Shown: positions 26,311-35,430, counted from the stretch's first letter. The stretch is 64,000 bases of DNA from JABDQW01 sp942492025 (GCA_942492025.1 CALODJ010000008.1:434001-498000); one strand, 5' to 3'. Numbers and translations are program-made. The notes: generated from the sequence alone by a model not told the origin.

Positions 26311-26685
26311 ATGCGGCGAACCGCACATTTGATCAAGACATCGGTCTCTATAGGCGCCCTTATGGGCTGTCTCGGCATGATCGCACCACTCACAGCCAGC
26401 GCAGCAGATGCGGCTGATATTGCCAAGGGAAAGGAACTGGCATTTGACAGAAAAAAAGGTAATTGCCTCGCCTGTCACATGATTGAAGGCGGAACACTCG
26501 CCGGCAATATCGGTCCACCGCTCGTAGCTATGAAAGCAAGATTTCCTGACTACGAAAAAATGAAAGCACAGATCGCGGATCCGCGTGTTACAAATCCAAA
26601 CACGATCATGATCCCTTTCGGTCCACACAAAGTGCTCACGGCTCAGGAGATCGAACTGGTTTCACAATTTATTTACACATTGTAG
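26311..26685 (+). CDS. soxX: sulfur oxidation c-type cytochrome SoxX
   Basis: The small monohaem subunit of the periplasmic SoxXA cytochrome, which attaches thiosulfate to the SoxY swinging arm. The 124-residue precursor has a signal peptide (cleavage near ASA-AD), one haem site CLACH in KKGNCLACHMIEGG, and a likely axial Met in TIMIPFGPHK. It is a short SoxX, lacking extra N-terminal sequence. GGAGG precedes the ATG. It is the first gene of a four-gene sox operon. Confidence 0.93.
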   Translation: MRRTAHLIKTSVSIGALMGCLGMIAPLTASAADAADIAKGKELAFDRKKGNCLACHMIEGGTLAGNIGPPLVAMKARFPDYEKMKAQIADPRVTNPNTIMIPFGPHKVLTAQEIELVSQFIYTL

Positions 26686-26701
26686 TTAGAGGTTAAACAA
26701 G

Positions 26702-27172
26702 ATGAATCAAAATCGAAGGGTAATGCTGAAAGGATCACTGGCGGCTGGCGTCGTAGGCGCTGCAGTCGGCGCCGGCTTGCTGTCACCCAAAGCCGTACTG
26801 GCAGCCTGGTCCAAAGAGGCATTTGAAGCCAAAGAAGTTGACGCAGCAATGAAAGGTTCGATGGGCAGCGCTGATACCACAGCCAGTGACAAGATAAAAC
26901 TGAAAGCCCCGGATATCGCCGAGAACGGTGCGGTTGTGCCCGTCACTGTCACCAGTGAAATCGAAGGCACGACCCACATGAGCGTACTCGTTGCGGGAAA
27001 CAACACGCCGCTGACATCAACCTATGTACTGGGTCCGACAACAGAAGCCTATATCTCGACCCGCGTCAAGATGGGCAAAACATCCGATGTGATCGCTGTC
27101 GTCAAGGCTGATGGCAAGCTGTTCAGTACCAAAAAAGAAGTCAAGGTCACCATCGGTGGTTGCGGCGGTTAA
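26702..27172 (+). CDS. soxY: thiosulfate oxidation carrier protein SoxY
   Basis: The sulfur-carrying subunit. The C-terminal GGCGG arm is intact (VTIGGCGG at the very end), placing the substrate-binding Cys two residues from the C-terminus. A Tat signal (NQNRRVMLKGS, then a hydrophobic stretch, cleaved near VLA-AW) sends the folded SoxYZ to the periplasm. The protein has 156 residues, normal for SoxY. An AGAGG motif precedes the start, and soxZ follows after 30 bp. Confidence 0.96.
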   Translation: MNQNRRVMLKGSLAAGVVGAAVGAGLLSPKAVLAAWSKEAFEAKEVDAAMKGSMGSADTTASDKIKLKAPDIAENGAVVPVTVTSEIEGTTHMSVLVAGNNTPLTSTYVLGPTTEAYISTRVKMGKTSDVIAVVKADGKLFSTKKEVKVTIGGCGG

Positions 27173-27202
27173 TCGATTAGCAAATTAGAGGTAAATAGAA
27201 AC

Positions 27203-27517
27203 ATGGCAAAATCAATCAAACTGCGGGCGAAGGCGAAAGACGATGTCGCAACGGTCAAGGCCCTGATCAGCCACCCAATGGAGACAGGCCTGCGTAAAGA
27301 CAAAAAAACCGGCAAGCCCATACCAGCAGAATTCATTCAGGAAGTTGTTTTTGAGTCCGCGGGTAAAACCGTGCTGAACGCACAATGGGGTAGCGCAATC
27401 TCCAAAAACCCCTTCATCTCATTCAGATTCAGCGGCGCCAAAGCTGGCGACTCCATCAAGGTGAGCTGGGTGGACAACAAAGGGAACAGTGATTCGCTTG
27501 ATCAGAAAATCAAGTAA
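27203..27517 (+). CDS. soxZ: thiosulfate oxidation carrier complex protein SoxZ
   Basis: The 104-residue partner of SoxY. It has an immunoglobulin-like fold with typical segments: VKALISHPMETGLRKDKKTG near the N-terminus and NPFISFRFSGAKAGDSIKVSW toward the end. It has no signal peptide and is expected to be exported by hitch-hiking with SoxY through Tat. AGAGG lies upstream of the ATG. Confidence 0.96.
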   Translation: MAKSIKLRAKAKDDVATVKALISHPMETGLRKDKKTGKPIPAEFIQEVVFESAGKTVLNAQWGSAISKNPFISFRFSGAKAGDSIKVSWVDNKGNSDSLDQKIK

Positions 27518-27557
27518 TTCGTGAGCAACATGATCAATCACAACGAACGGGTGAACA

Positions 27558-28412
27558 ATGAACAAAAGCACTAACATCCTGATCGCTGCATTCCTGGTGG
27601 TGACACCCTATGCCGCGCAGGCGACTCCTGAACAGGACCTGAAAGAGTTCAGAGAGCACTTCTTCAACAAATTCCCTGATACACCCAAGAATGATTTCAT
27701 CAACGGCGTATACTCAATCGATCCCGCATCGCGTGAACAGTGGGAAGCGTTTGAGGAATTCCCCTCATATGAAATCTTCGTCGAGAAAGGTGAAGAGCTT
27801 TTTGACAAGACGTTCGCCAATGGCAAAGGCTTTGCAGACTGCTTCCCGGACTACAAAAAAGGTATACGTCAAAATTATCCGTATTTTGACACCAAAACGG
27901 ACGAAGTGGTGACCCTGGAAAGCGCCATCAACAAGTGCCTGACAGACAATGGTGAAAAGCCCTATGAATGGAAAACAGGCAACATAAGCTACATCAGCGC
28001 TTATCTGGCTTATCTGTCACGCGGTAACAAGTTCAACATCAAAGTGCCGAACGATCCCCAGGCCCTCGCTGCCTACAACCGCGGCAAGATGCATTTTTAC
28101 TCCAAGCGTGGTCAGTTGAATATGGCCTGTGCCGATTGCCACTATAATTATGCCGGCAGCAAGATTCGCGCAGATATACTCAGCCCCGCTCTGGGTCACC
28201 CGACTGGATTTCCCGTTTACCGTAACAAGTGGGCAGGAGAATCAGCCAAAGGTGATGGCATGGGGACGCTGCACCGCCGTTATGGCGGTTGCAACAAGCA
28301 AGTGCGCGCCAAACCATTCAAACCTCAAAGCGATGAGTACAAGGCACTTGAGTACTTCCACACTTACATGAGCAACGACCTGGAAGTGAACGGCCCAAGC
28401 CAGCGCAAGTGA
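27558..28412 (+). CDS. soxA: sulfur oxidation c-type cytochrome SoxA (monohaem form)
   Basis: The catalytic subunit of SoxXA. A signal peptide (cleavage near AQA-TP) precedes a 284-residue protein. There is a single haem motif, CADCH (ACADCHYNYAG), and the active-site Cys, which carries a persulfide in characterised enzymes, lies in HRRYGGCNKQVRAKP. The N-terminal haem of dihaem SoxA is replaced by non-haem cysteines (FADCFPDY and INKCLTDNG) that probably form a disulfide. It ends the operon with a strong terminator. soxB and soxCD are not in the window. Confidence 0.95.
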   Translation: MNKSTNILIAAFLVVTPYAAQATPEQDLKEFREHFFNKFPDTPKNDFINGVYSIDPASREQWEAFEEFPSYEIFVEKGEELFDKTFANGKGFADCFPDYKKGIRQNYPYFDTKTDEVVTLESAINKCLTDNGEKPYEWKTGNISYISAYLAYLSRGNKFNIKVPNDPQALAAYNRGKMHFYSKRGQLNMACADCHYNYAGSKIRADILSPALGHPTGFPVYRNKWAGESAKGDGMGTLHRRYGGCNKQVRAKPFKPQSDEYKALEYFHTYMSNDLEVNGPSQRK

Positions 28413-28421
28413 ACGCGGGCA

Positions 28422-28469
28422 ACCAGCCACAAAGAAACCCCGGCATGCCGGGGTTTTTTTGTGGCTGGT
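28422..28469 (+). terminator. terminator of the sox operon
   Basis: The hairpin ccccggcatgccgggg is followed by seven T residues. It is nested in a wider inverted repeat (accagccac ... gtggctggt). It lies 10 bp after the soxA stop. Confidence 0.9.
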
Positions 28470-28555
28470 GAAATCTGCAGAACAATTAGGACGACGCGAA
28501 AAGCGATCAGGAAAAACCCCTGTATCTCGTTACTCGCCCCACGCCAGCCAGTATA

Positions 28556-28631
28556 TGGTGGGCCGTGAAGGATTCGAACCTTCGACCAATTGGTTAAAAG
28601 CCAACTGCTCTACCAGCTGAGCTAACGGCCC
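28556..28631 (-). tRNA. tRNA-Lys (anticodon TTT)
   Basis: A 76-nt cloverleaf on the minus strand. The acceptor stem is GGGCCGT/ACGGCCC, the D-loop contains AGCTCAGCTGGTAGAGC, and the anticodon loop CTTTTAA gives anticodon TTT. The T-arm is GGTTCGAATCC, and discriminator A plus encoded CCA end at 28556. It is the last member of the tol-pal-queE-queC block, a linkage common in gammaproteobacteria. Confidence 0.97.
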
Positions 28632-28686
28632 GTGAAGACCGCGCATAATACATGGACTCGCGCCGAAAAACAAACCGTTTATACAT

Positions 28687-29367
28687 TCACAAGGCTTGAT
28701 AACGGGTGGGATCCGCGACACCGGCAGCAGCAAAGCCATCGCGGCGCAAGCGGCAGGAATCACACAGGCCGCAAGCTCGACCCTGCTCATCAGCCTGGTA
28801 GCAGGACACCGTCCATGCATAATCAACGCCCAGCTGTATGCCGGTGGTTATGATGTCCGACTTGCCCATGCGGATTAACGGTGCATGAATGCGCAGCCTC
28901 TGGCCTTCAATGCTGGCCCTGGTGGCAATATTTGCCATGCGTTCAAACGCCTCGATATAATCCGGCCGGCAGTCAGGATAACCCGAATAATCGACTGCAT
29001 TGACGCCGATATAGATATCTGTTGAAGCCTGCACCTCGGCGACCGCCAGCGCATGTGCCAGGAAAATGGTATTCCTTGCCGGAACATAGGTCACCGGTAT
29101 ACCCTCATCTGGCCCGGTTTCTGGCACCGCGATAGCATGGTCGGTCAGCGCAGAACCGGCCATGACGCCATCATCAAGCCGAATCATCTGGTGTCTGGCG
29201 CGATATCGCTGAGCGAGCTGTTGTGCAGCCTTCAACTCGGAGACGTGGCGCTGGGAGTAATTGAAGCTGATTGCATGGCATTCGAAATCCTTGCTTGCCA
29301 TTGCCAGCACAGTAGCCGAATCCAGTCCGCCTGATAGCAATACAATCGCTTTTGCCCGCGAACCCAT
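28687..29367 (-). CDS. queC: 7-cyano-7-deazaguanine synthase
   Basis: Converts 7-carboxy-7-deazaguanine to preQ0 in queuosine synthesis. The 226-residue protein has the PP-loop ATP motif VLLSGGLDSATVLAMA at the N-terminus and the C-terminal zinc-binding cysteines in SCYQADEQGRACGLCDSCRLR. GGAGG lies 7 nt before the ATG, inside the end of queE. The two genes abut, with queE read first. Confidence 0.96.
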   Translation of the reverse strand: MGSRAKAIVLLSGGLDSATVLAMASKDFECHAISFNYSQRHVSELKAAQQLAQRYRARHQMIRLDDGVMAGSALTDHAIAVPETGPDEGIPVTYVPARNTIFLAHALAVAEVQASTDIYIGVNAVDYSGYPDCRPDYIEAFERMANIATRASIEGQRLRIHAPLIRMGKSDIITTGIQLGVDYAWTVSCYQADEQGRACGLCDSCRLRRDGFAAAGVADPTRYQAL

Positions 29368-29370
29368 GCC

Positions 29371-30021
29371 TTACCTCCCCGGCTGGTCGCCCCATAACAA
29401 CTTGTGCAACTGCATCTGCATGCGCACTGGCAACGCATCCCGCAAAATCCAGTCTGCCAGTTCGCTTGCTTCAAGCTGTTGATAACTTGGCGAGAACAGT
29501 ACTTCACAACGTTCACTCAAATTGTGCTCGGCAACAAATTTTCGCGACCACAGATAGTCGCGTTCATCGCAAATCACGAACTTGACCTGATCCTGTGTGC
29601 GCATGATACCGATGTTGTCCAGACGATTACGCTTCTCCTCGCCCGAGCCCGGCGTCTTCATGTCCATAACCTTGACCACACGCGCATCCACCGCAGAAAC
29701 ATCGAGTGCGCCGCTGGTCTCCAACGAGACCTTGTAGCCTGCGTCGCATAACAGGGCCAGCAATTCGATACAGGGCTTTTGTGCCAGGGGTTCTCCTCCG
29801 GTCACTGTCACGTAATTCGTCTTGTTGACGTTGACCTGATGCAAAACCTCATCCAGGGTCATCCATTCCCCGCCAGTGAATGCATACGCGGTATCACAAT
29901 ACTGACAGCGCAACGGACAACCGGTAAGACGAATGAAGGTCGTGGGAATGCCCACCGTCAGAGCTTCACCCTGAAGGGAAAAGAAAATTTCGGTAATCCT
30001 TAGTCGCAGACCGCTGGACAT
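29371..30021 (-). CDS. queE: 7-carboxy-7-deazaguanine synthase
   Basis: A radical-SAM enzyme making the 7-deazaguanine core from carboxytetrahydropterin. The cluster motif C-x3-C-x2-C is RLTGCPLRCQYCDTAYAF (Cys near residues 34-41). The SAM-binding GGE is in VTVTGGEPLAQKP. It has 216 residues, in the short proteobacterial range. It lies downstream of cpoB and is coupled to queC. Confidence 0.96.
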   Translation of the reverse strand: MSSGLRLRITEIFFSLQGEALTVGIPTTFIRLTGCPLRCQYCDTAYAFTGGEWMTLDEVLHQVNVNKTNYVTVTGGEPLAQKPCIELLALLCDAGYKVSLETSGALDVSAVDARVVKVMDMKTPGSGEEKRNRLDNIGIMRTQDQVKFVICDERDYLWSRKFVAEHNLSERCEVLFSPSYQQLEASELADWILRDALPVRMQMQLHKLLWGDQPGR

Positions 30022-30119
30022 AATAATGCTGGAAAATTTCGCTCAAGATACGATACGCCAGACCGATATTCACTGCCAGTACCAAATGGCTGAGTCCAGC
30101 CATGGGTACGACCGGTTTT

Positions 30120-30902
30120 TCAATGACCTTCGCGCTTGATTCTTTCGAGACGATCGTTCGCCTTCGACGCCACCGTCGTGTCGGGATACTGCTTTATGAC
30201 CTGCATCAACGCGTCCTTGGAAGCTGACCAGTTCTTCAGTTCGTAATACGTGTAACCAATTTTCAGCTTTGCACCTGATAACTTTTTGCTCTCGGGATAC
30301 TTCGCGATCAGCGTCTGAAACGCATCGAGTGCCGTTTTATATTGTCGAGAAACATAGTTGGCTTCACCCAGCCAGTACTGCGCATTATCTGCATATTTAC
30401 TCTCGGGATAGCTTTTCAGAAAGCTCTCAAAGGCTGTGATGGATTCGCGGTATTGTCCTTGTTTCAGCAGATCAAAAGCCGCCGAGTACTCTTGCGCGCC
30501 ATCCTTGTCGCCGCCTGCGGTTGCAGCGCCAGGGTAAGCAGATGATCCTGAGGCAGCACCGGGCGGCGGTACCGGAGCAGCTACAACCGAGCTGCTCGCA
30601 CCACCTTCAAGGCTATTGAGTCTGCGGTCCATATCTGCATAAAGACTGCGTTGCCGTTGTGTGACCAGGTCGAGTTGGTAGTCTTTTTCTTCCAGCATTT
30701 CCCGCAACATGGAAACTTCCTGTCTCAAGGCATCGAGTTGTTGCGACTGCTCAATCAGCACATCGGAGCTGATGATGCGCTCAAGACGCTCCAGCCTCTG
30801 TTTGACACTCATACGCGATAACAACTCATCATCGGCCGCAACGACGGAGCCCGACACCAGGCTGACGATGACCAGCAATGAAAGGCCATGTTGTTTAAGC
30901 AT
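30120..30902 (-). CDS. cpoB: cell division coordinator CpoB (YbgF)
   Basis: A periplasmic TPR protein that links peptidoglycan synthesis with Tol-Pal constriction. The 260-residue precursor has a signal peptide (cleavage near VVA-AD). An N-terminal coiled-coil oligomerisation domain follows (RLERLERIISSDVLIEQSQQ onward, to about residue 100). After a Ser/Ala/Pro linker come three TPRs with the typical AFDLLKQGQYRESITAFESF. It directly follows pal (5 bp). Confidence 0.94.
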   Translation of the reverse strand: MLKQHGLSLLVIVSLVSGSVVAADDELLSRMSVKQRLERLERIISSDVLIEQSQQLDALRQEVSMLREMLEEKDYQLDLVTQRQRSLYADMDRRLNSLEGGASSSVVAAPVPPPGAASGSSAYPGAATAGGDKDGAQEYSAAFDLLKQGQYRESITAFESFLKSYPESKYADNAQYWLGEANYVSRQYKTALDAFQTLIAKYPESKKLSGAKLKIGYTYYELKNWSASKDALMQVIKQYPDTTVASKANDRLERIKREGH

Positions 30903-30907
30903 TACTG

Positions 30908-31480
30908 TTACTCGTATACAAGTTCTGCACGGCGGTTCAATCTCCAGGCATCTTCATCATGTCCCAGAGCAGCTGGTTTTTCCTCACCATAGCTGATGAT
31001 GGTGACTTGAGAGGCACCAGCGCCCTGGAATAGCAGCAGCTTCTTTACCGCCTGTGCGCGCCGGTCCGCCAGCGCAATATTATATTCACGGGTTCCGCGC
31101 TCATCAGTGTGACCTTCGAGTCGCAGGCTCATATCTGCATGCAAGGCGAGATATTTGCCGTGATGTTTGATCACCTCGACATCTTCTTCGCTGAGTTCAC
31201 TGCTGTCATAAGCAAAATATATCGTTTTGATGGATAGAACATTTTCCGGATCATTAATGGCGTTTTTCTCATAGGAGATGTTCATACCGGCGAGTGCTGT
31301 ACCGGCGAAGGCGTCACCTTCACCAATGGTTCCAATCGTGGTACCACTGGTCGCTTCACTGACATCATCACCCAGACCGGCCATCTCATCGTCCGGTTTT
31401 GTGGCTTGTGTACAGGCGGCTACGAGCACTGCCATCATCATCAAGATCAGCAAGTTACTATTCTTTGTTATATTTCTCAT
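30908..31480 (-). CDS. pal: peptidoglycan-associated lipoprotein Pal
   Basis: An outer-membrane lipoprotein that binds diaminopimelate of peptidoglycan and interacts with TolB. The 190-residue precursor has a lipobox LVAAC (Cys at residue 23). After a linker comes an OmpA-like domain with YFAYDSSELSEEDVEVI and the binding signature LEGHTDERGTREYNIALADR. It sits between tolB and cpoB, as in most gammaproteobacteria. Confidence 0.96.
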   Translation of the reverse strand: MRNITKNSNLLILMMMAVLVAACTQATKPDDEMAGLGDDVSEATSGTTIGTIGEGDAFAGTALAGMNISYEKNAINDPENVLSIKTIYFAYDSSELSEEDVEVIKHHGKYLALHADMSLRLEGHTDERGTREYNIALADRRAQAVKKLLLFQGAGASQVTIISYGEEKPAALGHDEDAWRLNRRAELVYE

Positions 31481-31509
31481 TGTCCTGCTTTTAAACCTCT
31501 TATCAATAA

Positions 31510-32805
31510 TTATTTTCGTTTAGCCGCCCACGACGGTTCTCTCACCTCACCGTCTGACAGGGCCAGTCGTTGCTTTTGCCGGCCATCGGTTGATACAGCG
31601 GCGAGTATTGCCTTGCCTTTATCCTGGGACGCATACAGAACCATGGTTCCATTGGGCGCAAAATCAGGCGACTCGTCCAGGGGCCCGTCAGTCAAAATCT
31701 GCATGATTCGAGTATCCAGATACAGCACTGCAATTTTATATGAATTATTGGCACCATGAACATATGCAACGACCTTGCCATCAGCAGAAACACTGGCATT
31801 GGCATTGTAGTTACCATCGAATGTCAAACGCCTGGGACGGGAACCTTTGTCAAGCGATAGCTGATACAGTTGCGGTTTACCACTTCGACTCGAGGTAAAC
31901 ACCAGCGATTGACTGTCAGGCATCCAGGCGGGTTCCGTATCTATGGCCCAGTGCCGGGTCAGACGCCTCAAGGTCCCGCTCTTCAGCGATAGAATATAGA
32001 TATCGGGATTGCCTTCCTTGGATAGTGTCATCGCCAGGGTCTTACCGTCAGGTGACCACGACGGGGCGCTGTTGATCCCCTCGTAAGAGGCCACTTTTTC
32101 GCGCTCGCCGGTATGAATATTGTGGATATAGATCGCGGACAAACCCGTTTCGAAGGACACATAGACCACTCTGGACCCATCCGGTGACCACACTGGCGAC
32201 ATGATCGGTTCTTTTGAAGTCAGCAAGGTTTGCGGATTATAACCGTCCGTATCCGCGACCTGCAGGCGGTATTTGACCGGATTACCCGAGGAGGTGACGT
32301 ACGCGATCCTGGAATTGAACGCCCCCGGCAGGCCCGTGAGTTCTTCAAATATCAGGTCGCTGATCTGATGGGCAATGGCGCGCAAGGTTGCCCGTGTCGC
32401 ATTGAAGCTGTAACCGAGAACCTGTTCTCCGCGGTAGACATTGAACAGACGAAATTCGACCCTGAACTGGCCATCTGGCTTCATGTTAACCGCACCGATA
32501 ACCAGATGATCGATACCGGCAACACGCCAGGTCTTGAAGTGGATGTCTTCAGCCCGTTGTGGCCTGGCAAGCAATTCCGCGGCAGGCGCTGGCGAGAATT
32601 TACCGCTGCGGGCAAGATCTGAGCTCACAATTTCAGAGATGTCAGCGTCAACCAGTTTCGAGGCGCCGTTCCATTTGAAAGGAATAACGGCGATCGGTGT
32701 CGCCCCTTCGATGCCCTCGGTGATATCGATTTTGAGCACAGCATTGGCGGTCTGGCTAAAACAGACGGCCCATAACAACACTATCCAGCGATTCAACACA
32801 ATCAA
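31510..32805 (-). CDS. tolB: Tol-Pal system protein TolB
   Basis: The periplasmic component that signals between TolA and Pal. It has 431 residues. A signal peptide (cleavage near ANA-VL) precedes the N-terminal alpha/beta domain and a six-bladed WD40-like propeller. The propeller shows repeated motifs SPVWSPDGSRVVYVSFE, APSWSPDGKTLAMTLS and SPDFAPNGTMVLYAS. It is the fourth gene of tolQRAB. Confidence 0.96.
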   Translation of the reverse strand: MIVLNRWIVLLWAVCFSQTANAVLKIDITEGIEGATPIAVIPFKWNGASKLVDADISEIVSSDLARSGKFSPAPAAELLARPQRAEDIHFKTWRVAGIDHLVIGAVNMKPDGQFRVEFRLFNVYRGEQVLGYSFNATRATLRAIAHQISDLIFEELTGLPGAFNSRIAYVTSSGNPVKYRLQVADTDGYNPQTLLTSKEPIMSPVWSPDGSRVVYVSFETGLSAIYIHNIHTGEREKVASYEGINSAPSWSPDGKTLAMTLSKEGNPDIYILSLKSGTLRRLTRHWAIDTEPAWMPDSQSLVFTSSRSGKPQLYQLSLDKGSRPRRLTFDGNYNANASVSADGKVVAYVHGANNSYKIAVLYLDTRIMQILTDGPLDESPDFAPNGTMVLYASQDKGKAILAAVSTDGRQKQRLALSDGEVREPSWAAKRK

Positions 32806-32839
32806 ATAATCTCCTGTTCAATATTCCATACCCTCAGGG

Positions 32840-33874
32840 TCACGACCGTGGCCTGAAGGTAAAATGTATTTCATTATCAAAGACTTCTGGATTCGGCGGC
32901 GGCGGTAACGGCGATGCCGCCCAGACCGCGCGCTCGATAGAGTTTTTAAAGGCCACATCGGTTGAACATTCATTCAAGTTCACACTGATCACATCACCCA
33001 GAGCCGTTTGTCTGACAACTACTTCACAGGACTGACTCGAATTCAATGCAGTGGGACGCAGCCATTTGCTTTCTACTTTTTGTTCGATCAGCTTAACATA
33101 TTGCAACCGGAGAGAATTCAACATCCGGTTATGCTCTGCGACACGCCGCTCTTCTTCGACTAGTCTGCGCTGGAGCTCGGCTTCTTCCGCCACACGTCTT
33201 TTCTCCGCCTCTTCGGCCAGTCTCTTCTGGCGTGCTTCTTCTTGCTTGCGTTGGCGTTCAGCCTCTTCTGCCACCCGTTTTTTCTCCGCCTCTTCCGCCA
33301 GGCGTTTTTTTTCAGCCTCCTCGGCCAGACGTTTCTTTTCCGCTGCTTCAGCCAGGCGTTTCTTCTCGGCTTCTTCCGCCAGTTTTTTCTTGCGCGTTTC
33401 TTCCTGTTTGCGTTTTTTTTCTGCCGCAATGGCGGCCAGGCGTTTCTGTTCTTCCTTTTGTTTGCGTTCGGCTTCGAGTTTTTCCTTACGCTCGGCTTCA
33501 GCCCGGCGTTTTTTCTCGGCCTCCTTTTTCCGCTTTAACTCTGCCTGGCGTTTTTTTTCCGCTTCCTGCTTCTTCAGAGCAGCTTTGCGCTTTTTATCTT
33601 CTTCAATTTTACGTTGCTGGGCCAGCGCCTGCTGTATCTTGTTCTGTTCAACCTGCTTTCGGCGGTTCAGCTCATCGTCAACTTTTTTTGCATCAACCAC
33701 GACGGCTTTGACCGTACTGGCCTGGGGTTTGGGTTGTTCCGGCACCTTGCTGCTGCTCAGGCTGAGGCTCAACAAAACCAGCAATACGGCGTGCAGTGCG
33801 ACCGAAGCGGCCACGGCCGTCGGGTGACGCTTCATTACCTGATACAGACTTGGCCACAGACTGGATGACGCCAT
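32840..33874 (-). CDS. tolA: Tol-Pal envelope protein TolA
   Basis: The inner-membrane-anchored protein spanning the periplasm to reach TolB and Pal. The 344-residue protein has one N-terminal helix (AVAASVALHAVLLVLLSLSL). A very long Lys/Glu/Arg/Ala helix, residues about 60-250, is built of EEAEKKRLA-type repeats. The C-terminal TolA domain III contains VVRQTALGDVISVNLNECST. The repeat DNA makes the opposite strand look open, but that is a composition artefact. Confidence 0.93.
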   Translation of the reverse strand: MASSSLWPSLYQVMKRHPTAVAASVALHAVLLVLLSLSLSSSKVPEQPKPQASTVKAVVVDAKKVDDELNRRKQVEQNKIQQALAQQRKIEEDKKRKAALKKQEAEKKRQAELKRKKEAEKKRRAEAERKEKLEAERKQKEEQKRLAAIAAEKKRKQEETRKKKLAEEAEKKRLAEAAEKKRLAEEAEKKRLAEEAEKKRVAEEAERQRKQEEARQKRLAEEAEKRRVAEEAELQRRLVEEERRVAEHNRMLNSLRLQYVKLIEQKVESKWLRPTALNSSQSCEVVVRQTALGDVISVNLNECSTDVAFKNSIERAVWAASPLPPPPNPEVFDNEIHFTFRPRS

Positions 33875-33878
33875 GGGC

Positions 33879-34301
33879 CTACTGATCCAGCGATTCGGTC
33901 ATCAGACCTACTTTTTCAACGCCTGCCGACTGCAGCAAGACCATGGCCTCGGTGACACGACCGTAGTCAACAGCCTTGTCTCCTCTGACCAGCACCGGTG
34001 TCTGTGGATGATTCTTTATCACGGCTGCAACACGATTTGCCAGCAGCTCTTCGGCGATCGGCTTGTCGTTGTCCTCACCAATATTCAGATACAGATCACC
34101 AAGCTTGCTGACTGTGATTATCATGGGTTCACGTTGTTCAGGTGGCAACGGGTTTGCGCTGGCCTGGGGCAGGTCAATTTCCACCCCCTGTTGTAGCAAT
34201 GGCGCCGTAATCATGAAAATCACCAGCAACACCAGCATGACATCGATATAGGGTACGACATTGATCTCTGAAACCGGCTTGCGCTTGCCACTCTTACGCA
34301 T
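33879..34301 (-). CDS. tolR: Tol-Pal system protein TolR
   Basis: An ExbD-family proton-channel subunit, 140 residues. The single membrane helix carries the essential Asp in VVPYIDVMLVLLVIFMITAP. A short basic N-terminus (MRKSGKRKPVSEIN) precedes it and a periplasmic domain follows. It begins at the last base of tolQ and ends 4 bp before tolA, so the three are tightly coupled. Confidence 0.96.
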   Translation of the reverse strand: MRKSGKRKPVSEINVVPYIDVMLVLLVIFMITAPLLQQGVEIDLPQASANPLPPEQREPMIITVSKLGDLYLNIGEDNDKPIAEELLANRVAAVIKNHPQTPVLVRGDKAVDYGRVTEAMVLLQSAGVEKVGLMTESLDQ

Positions 34302-35005
34302 CAGGCAACCTCTGCCTGCGGTTGATCCAGCTCTGCTGTGCTTTGTCGCTGCAATATGGTCGAGAATTCCTCGGCGAAGTTTTCATATGAGCCGATCAGT
34401 CTATCAACCTGGTCTGAATAACGATTGTAGGCAATCACGGCCGGTATCGCAGCAAACAAACCCATGGCCGTCGCAATCAGTGCTTCAGCAATACCCGGCG
34501 CCACCATCGCCAGTGTGGCGTGCTGCACTGACCCGAGCGCGGTAAATGAACGCATAATGCCCCATACCGTACCAAACAGACCGACGTAGGGACTGATCGA
34601 ACCAATGGTTGCCAGCAATGACAGATTGGCCTCGAGCCTGTCTTCCTCGCGCGCCAACGACACCTTCATACTGCGTTGCACCCCGGCGATCAGCATTTCA
34701 CCGCTACCCACAGTGCGCCTGTGCAAACGTGCATATTCGGCAAATCCGGACTCGAAGATGCGCGCCATGCCCTGTCGCTCTTCATCTCTCTTCTTGAGAC
34801 GACTGTACAGGTCGGCCAGGTTGATACCCGACCAGAACTGATCTTCAAAGCGCATCGCGTCCTCGCGCGCCACCTTTAATATCTTGTGTTTGGTAAAGAT
34901 TACGAACCAGGAAAGCACTGAAGCCGCCACCAATGCCAGCATGACCAGCTGCACCAGTATGCTGGCACGTGATACCAGGCTAATAAATGACATATCAGTT
35001 TCCAC
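34301..35005 (-). CDS. tolQ: Tol-Pal system protein TolQ
   Basis: An ExbB/MotA-family proton-channel subunit that energises TolA. I place the start at a GTG (35005): AGGAGG lies 6 nt upstream, and the resulting ETDMSFISLVSRASIL aligns with the normal TolQ N-terminus. An ATG at 34993 would be badly spaced from that site. This gives 234 residues and an 11-bp overlap with the ybgC stop. Membrane helices lie at about residues 18-40, 135-157 and 170-192. SPYVGLFGTVWGIMRSF is the typical second-helix motif. Confidence 0.95.
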   Translation of the reverse strand: METDMSFISLVSRASILVQLVMLALVAASVLSWFVIFTKHKILKVAREDAMRFEDQFWSGINLADLYSRLKKRDEERQGMARIFESGFAEYARLHRRTVGSGEMLIAGVQRSMKVSLAREEDRLEANLSLLATIGSISPYVGLFGTVWGIMRSFTALGSVQHATLAMVAPGIAEALIATAMGLFAAIPAVIAYNRYSDQVDRLIGSYENFAEEFSTILQRQSTAELDQPQAEVA

Positions 35006-35411
35006 GCAGAACCTCCTGAATGTGTGCAGGTATACGTACGGGGGAAAATTTGTTGGCATCCAGGCAGGCGATAGAGACTTCGGCACTGCAAATGGGTGTA
35101 TTCTGGTCTTCTCGGGTTATCATTTGTTTGAATGTAAGTCTGGCATTGCCCTTATCGGAAATCACGGCGGTCACCCTCAGTGCATCATTGAACACTGCGG
35201 GCTTGCGGTACTGTATTGTCAGGCTGTGGACAGCGAAGATGATTCCGTATTCTTGTTTTAATTGATCCTGCTCGAATCCGAGCTCACGTAAATATTCAGT
35301 TCTGGCTCGCTCCAGAAATTTAAGATAATTTGCGTAATAAACGACGCCCCCAGCATCGGTATCTTCGTAATAGACACGCACCGGCCAGCTAAATTCAATC
35401 TGTTTTGCCAT
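34995..35411 (-). CDS. ybgC: acyl-CoA thioesterase YbgC
   Basis: A hotdog-fold thioesterase associated with the Tol-Pal locus and phospholipid metabolism. The catalytic motif YYEDTDAGGVVYYANYLKF is complete, including the Asp. The start at 35411 (MAKQIEFSW) gives 138 residues, the usual size; a longer frame to 35456 overlaps ruvB. It is the first gene of the ybgC-tolQRAB-pal-cpoB series. Confidence 0.94.
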   Translation of the reverse strand: MAKQIEFSWPVRVYYEDTDAGGVVYYANYLKFLERARTEYLRELGFEQDQLKQEYGIIFAVHSLTIQYRKPAVFNDALRVTAVISDKGNARLTFKQMITREDQNTPICSAEVSIACLDANKFSPVRIPAHIQEVLRGN

Positions 35412-35430
35412 TCTGCAGAAAAACCAGTTG

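Noticed and set aside
33051..33868. Long plus-strand frames opposite tolA
   Set aside because: Ser/Arg/Phe-rich complements of the Glu/Lys/Arg repeats in TolA; composition artefact.
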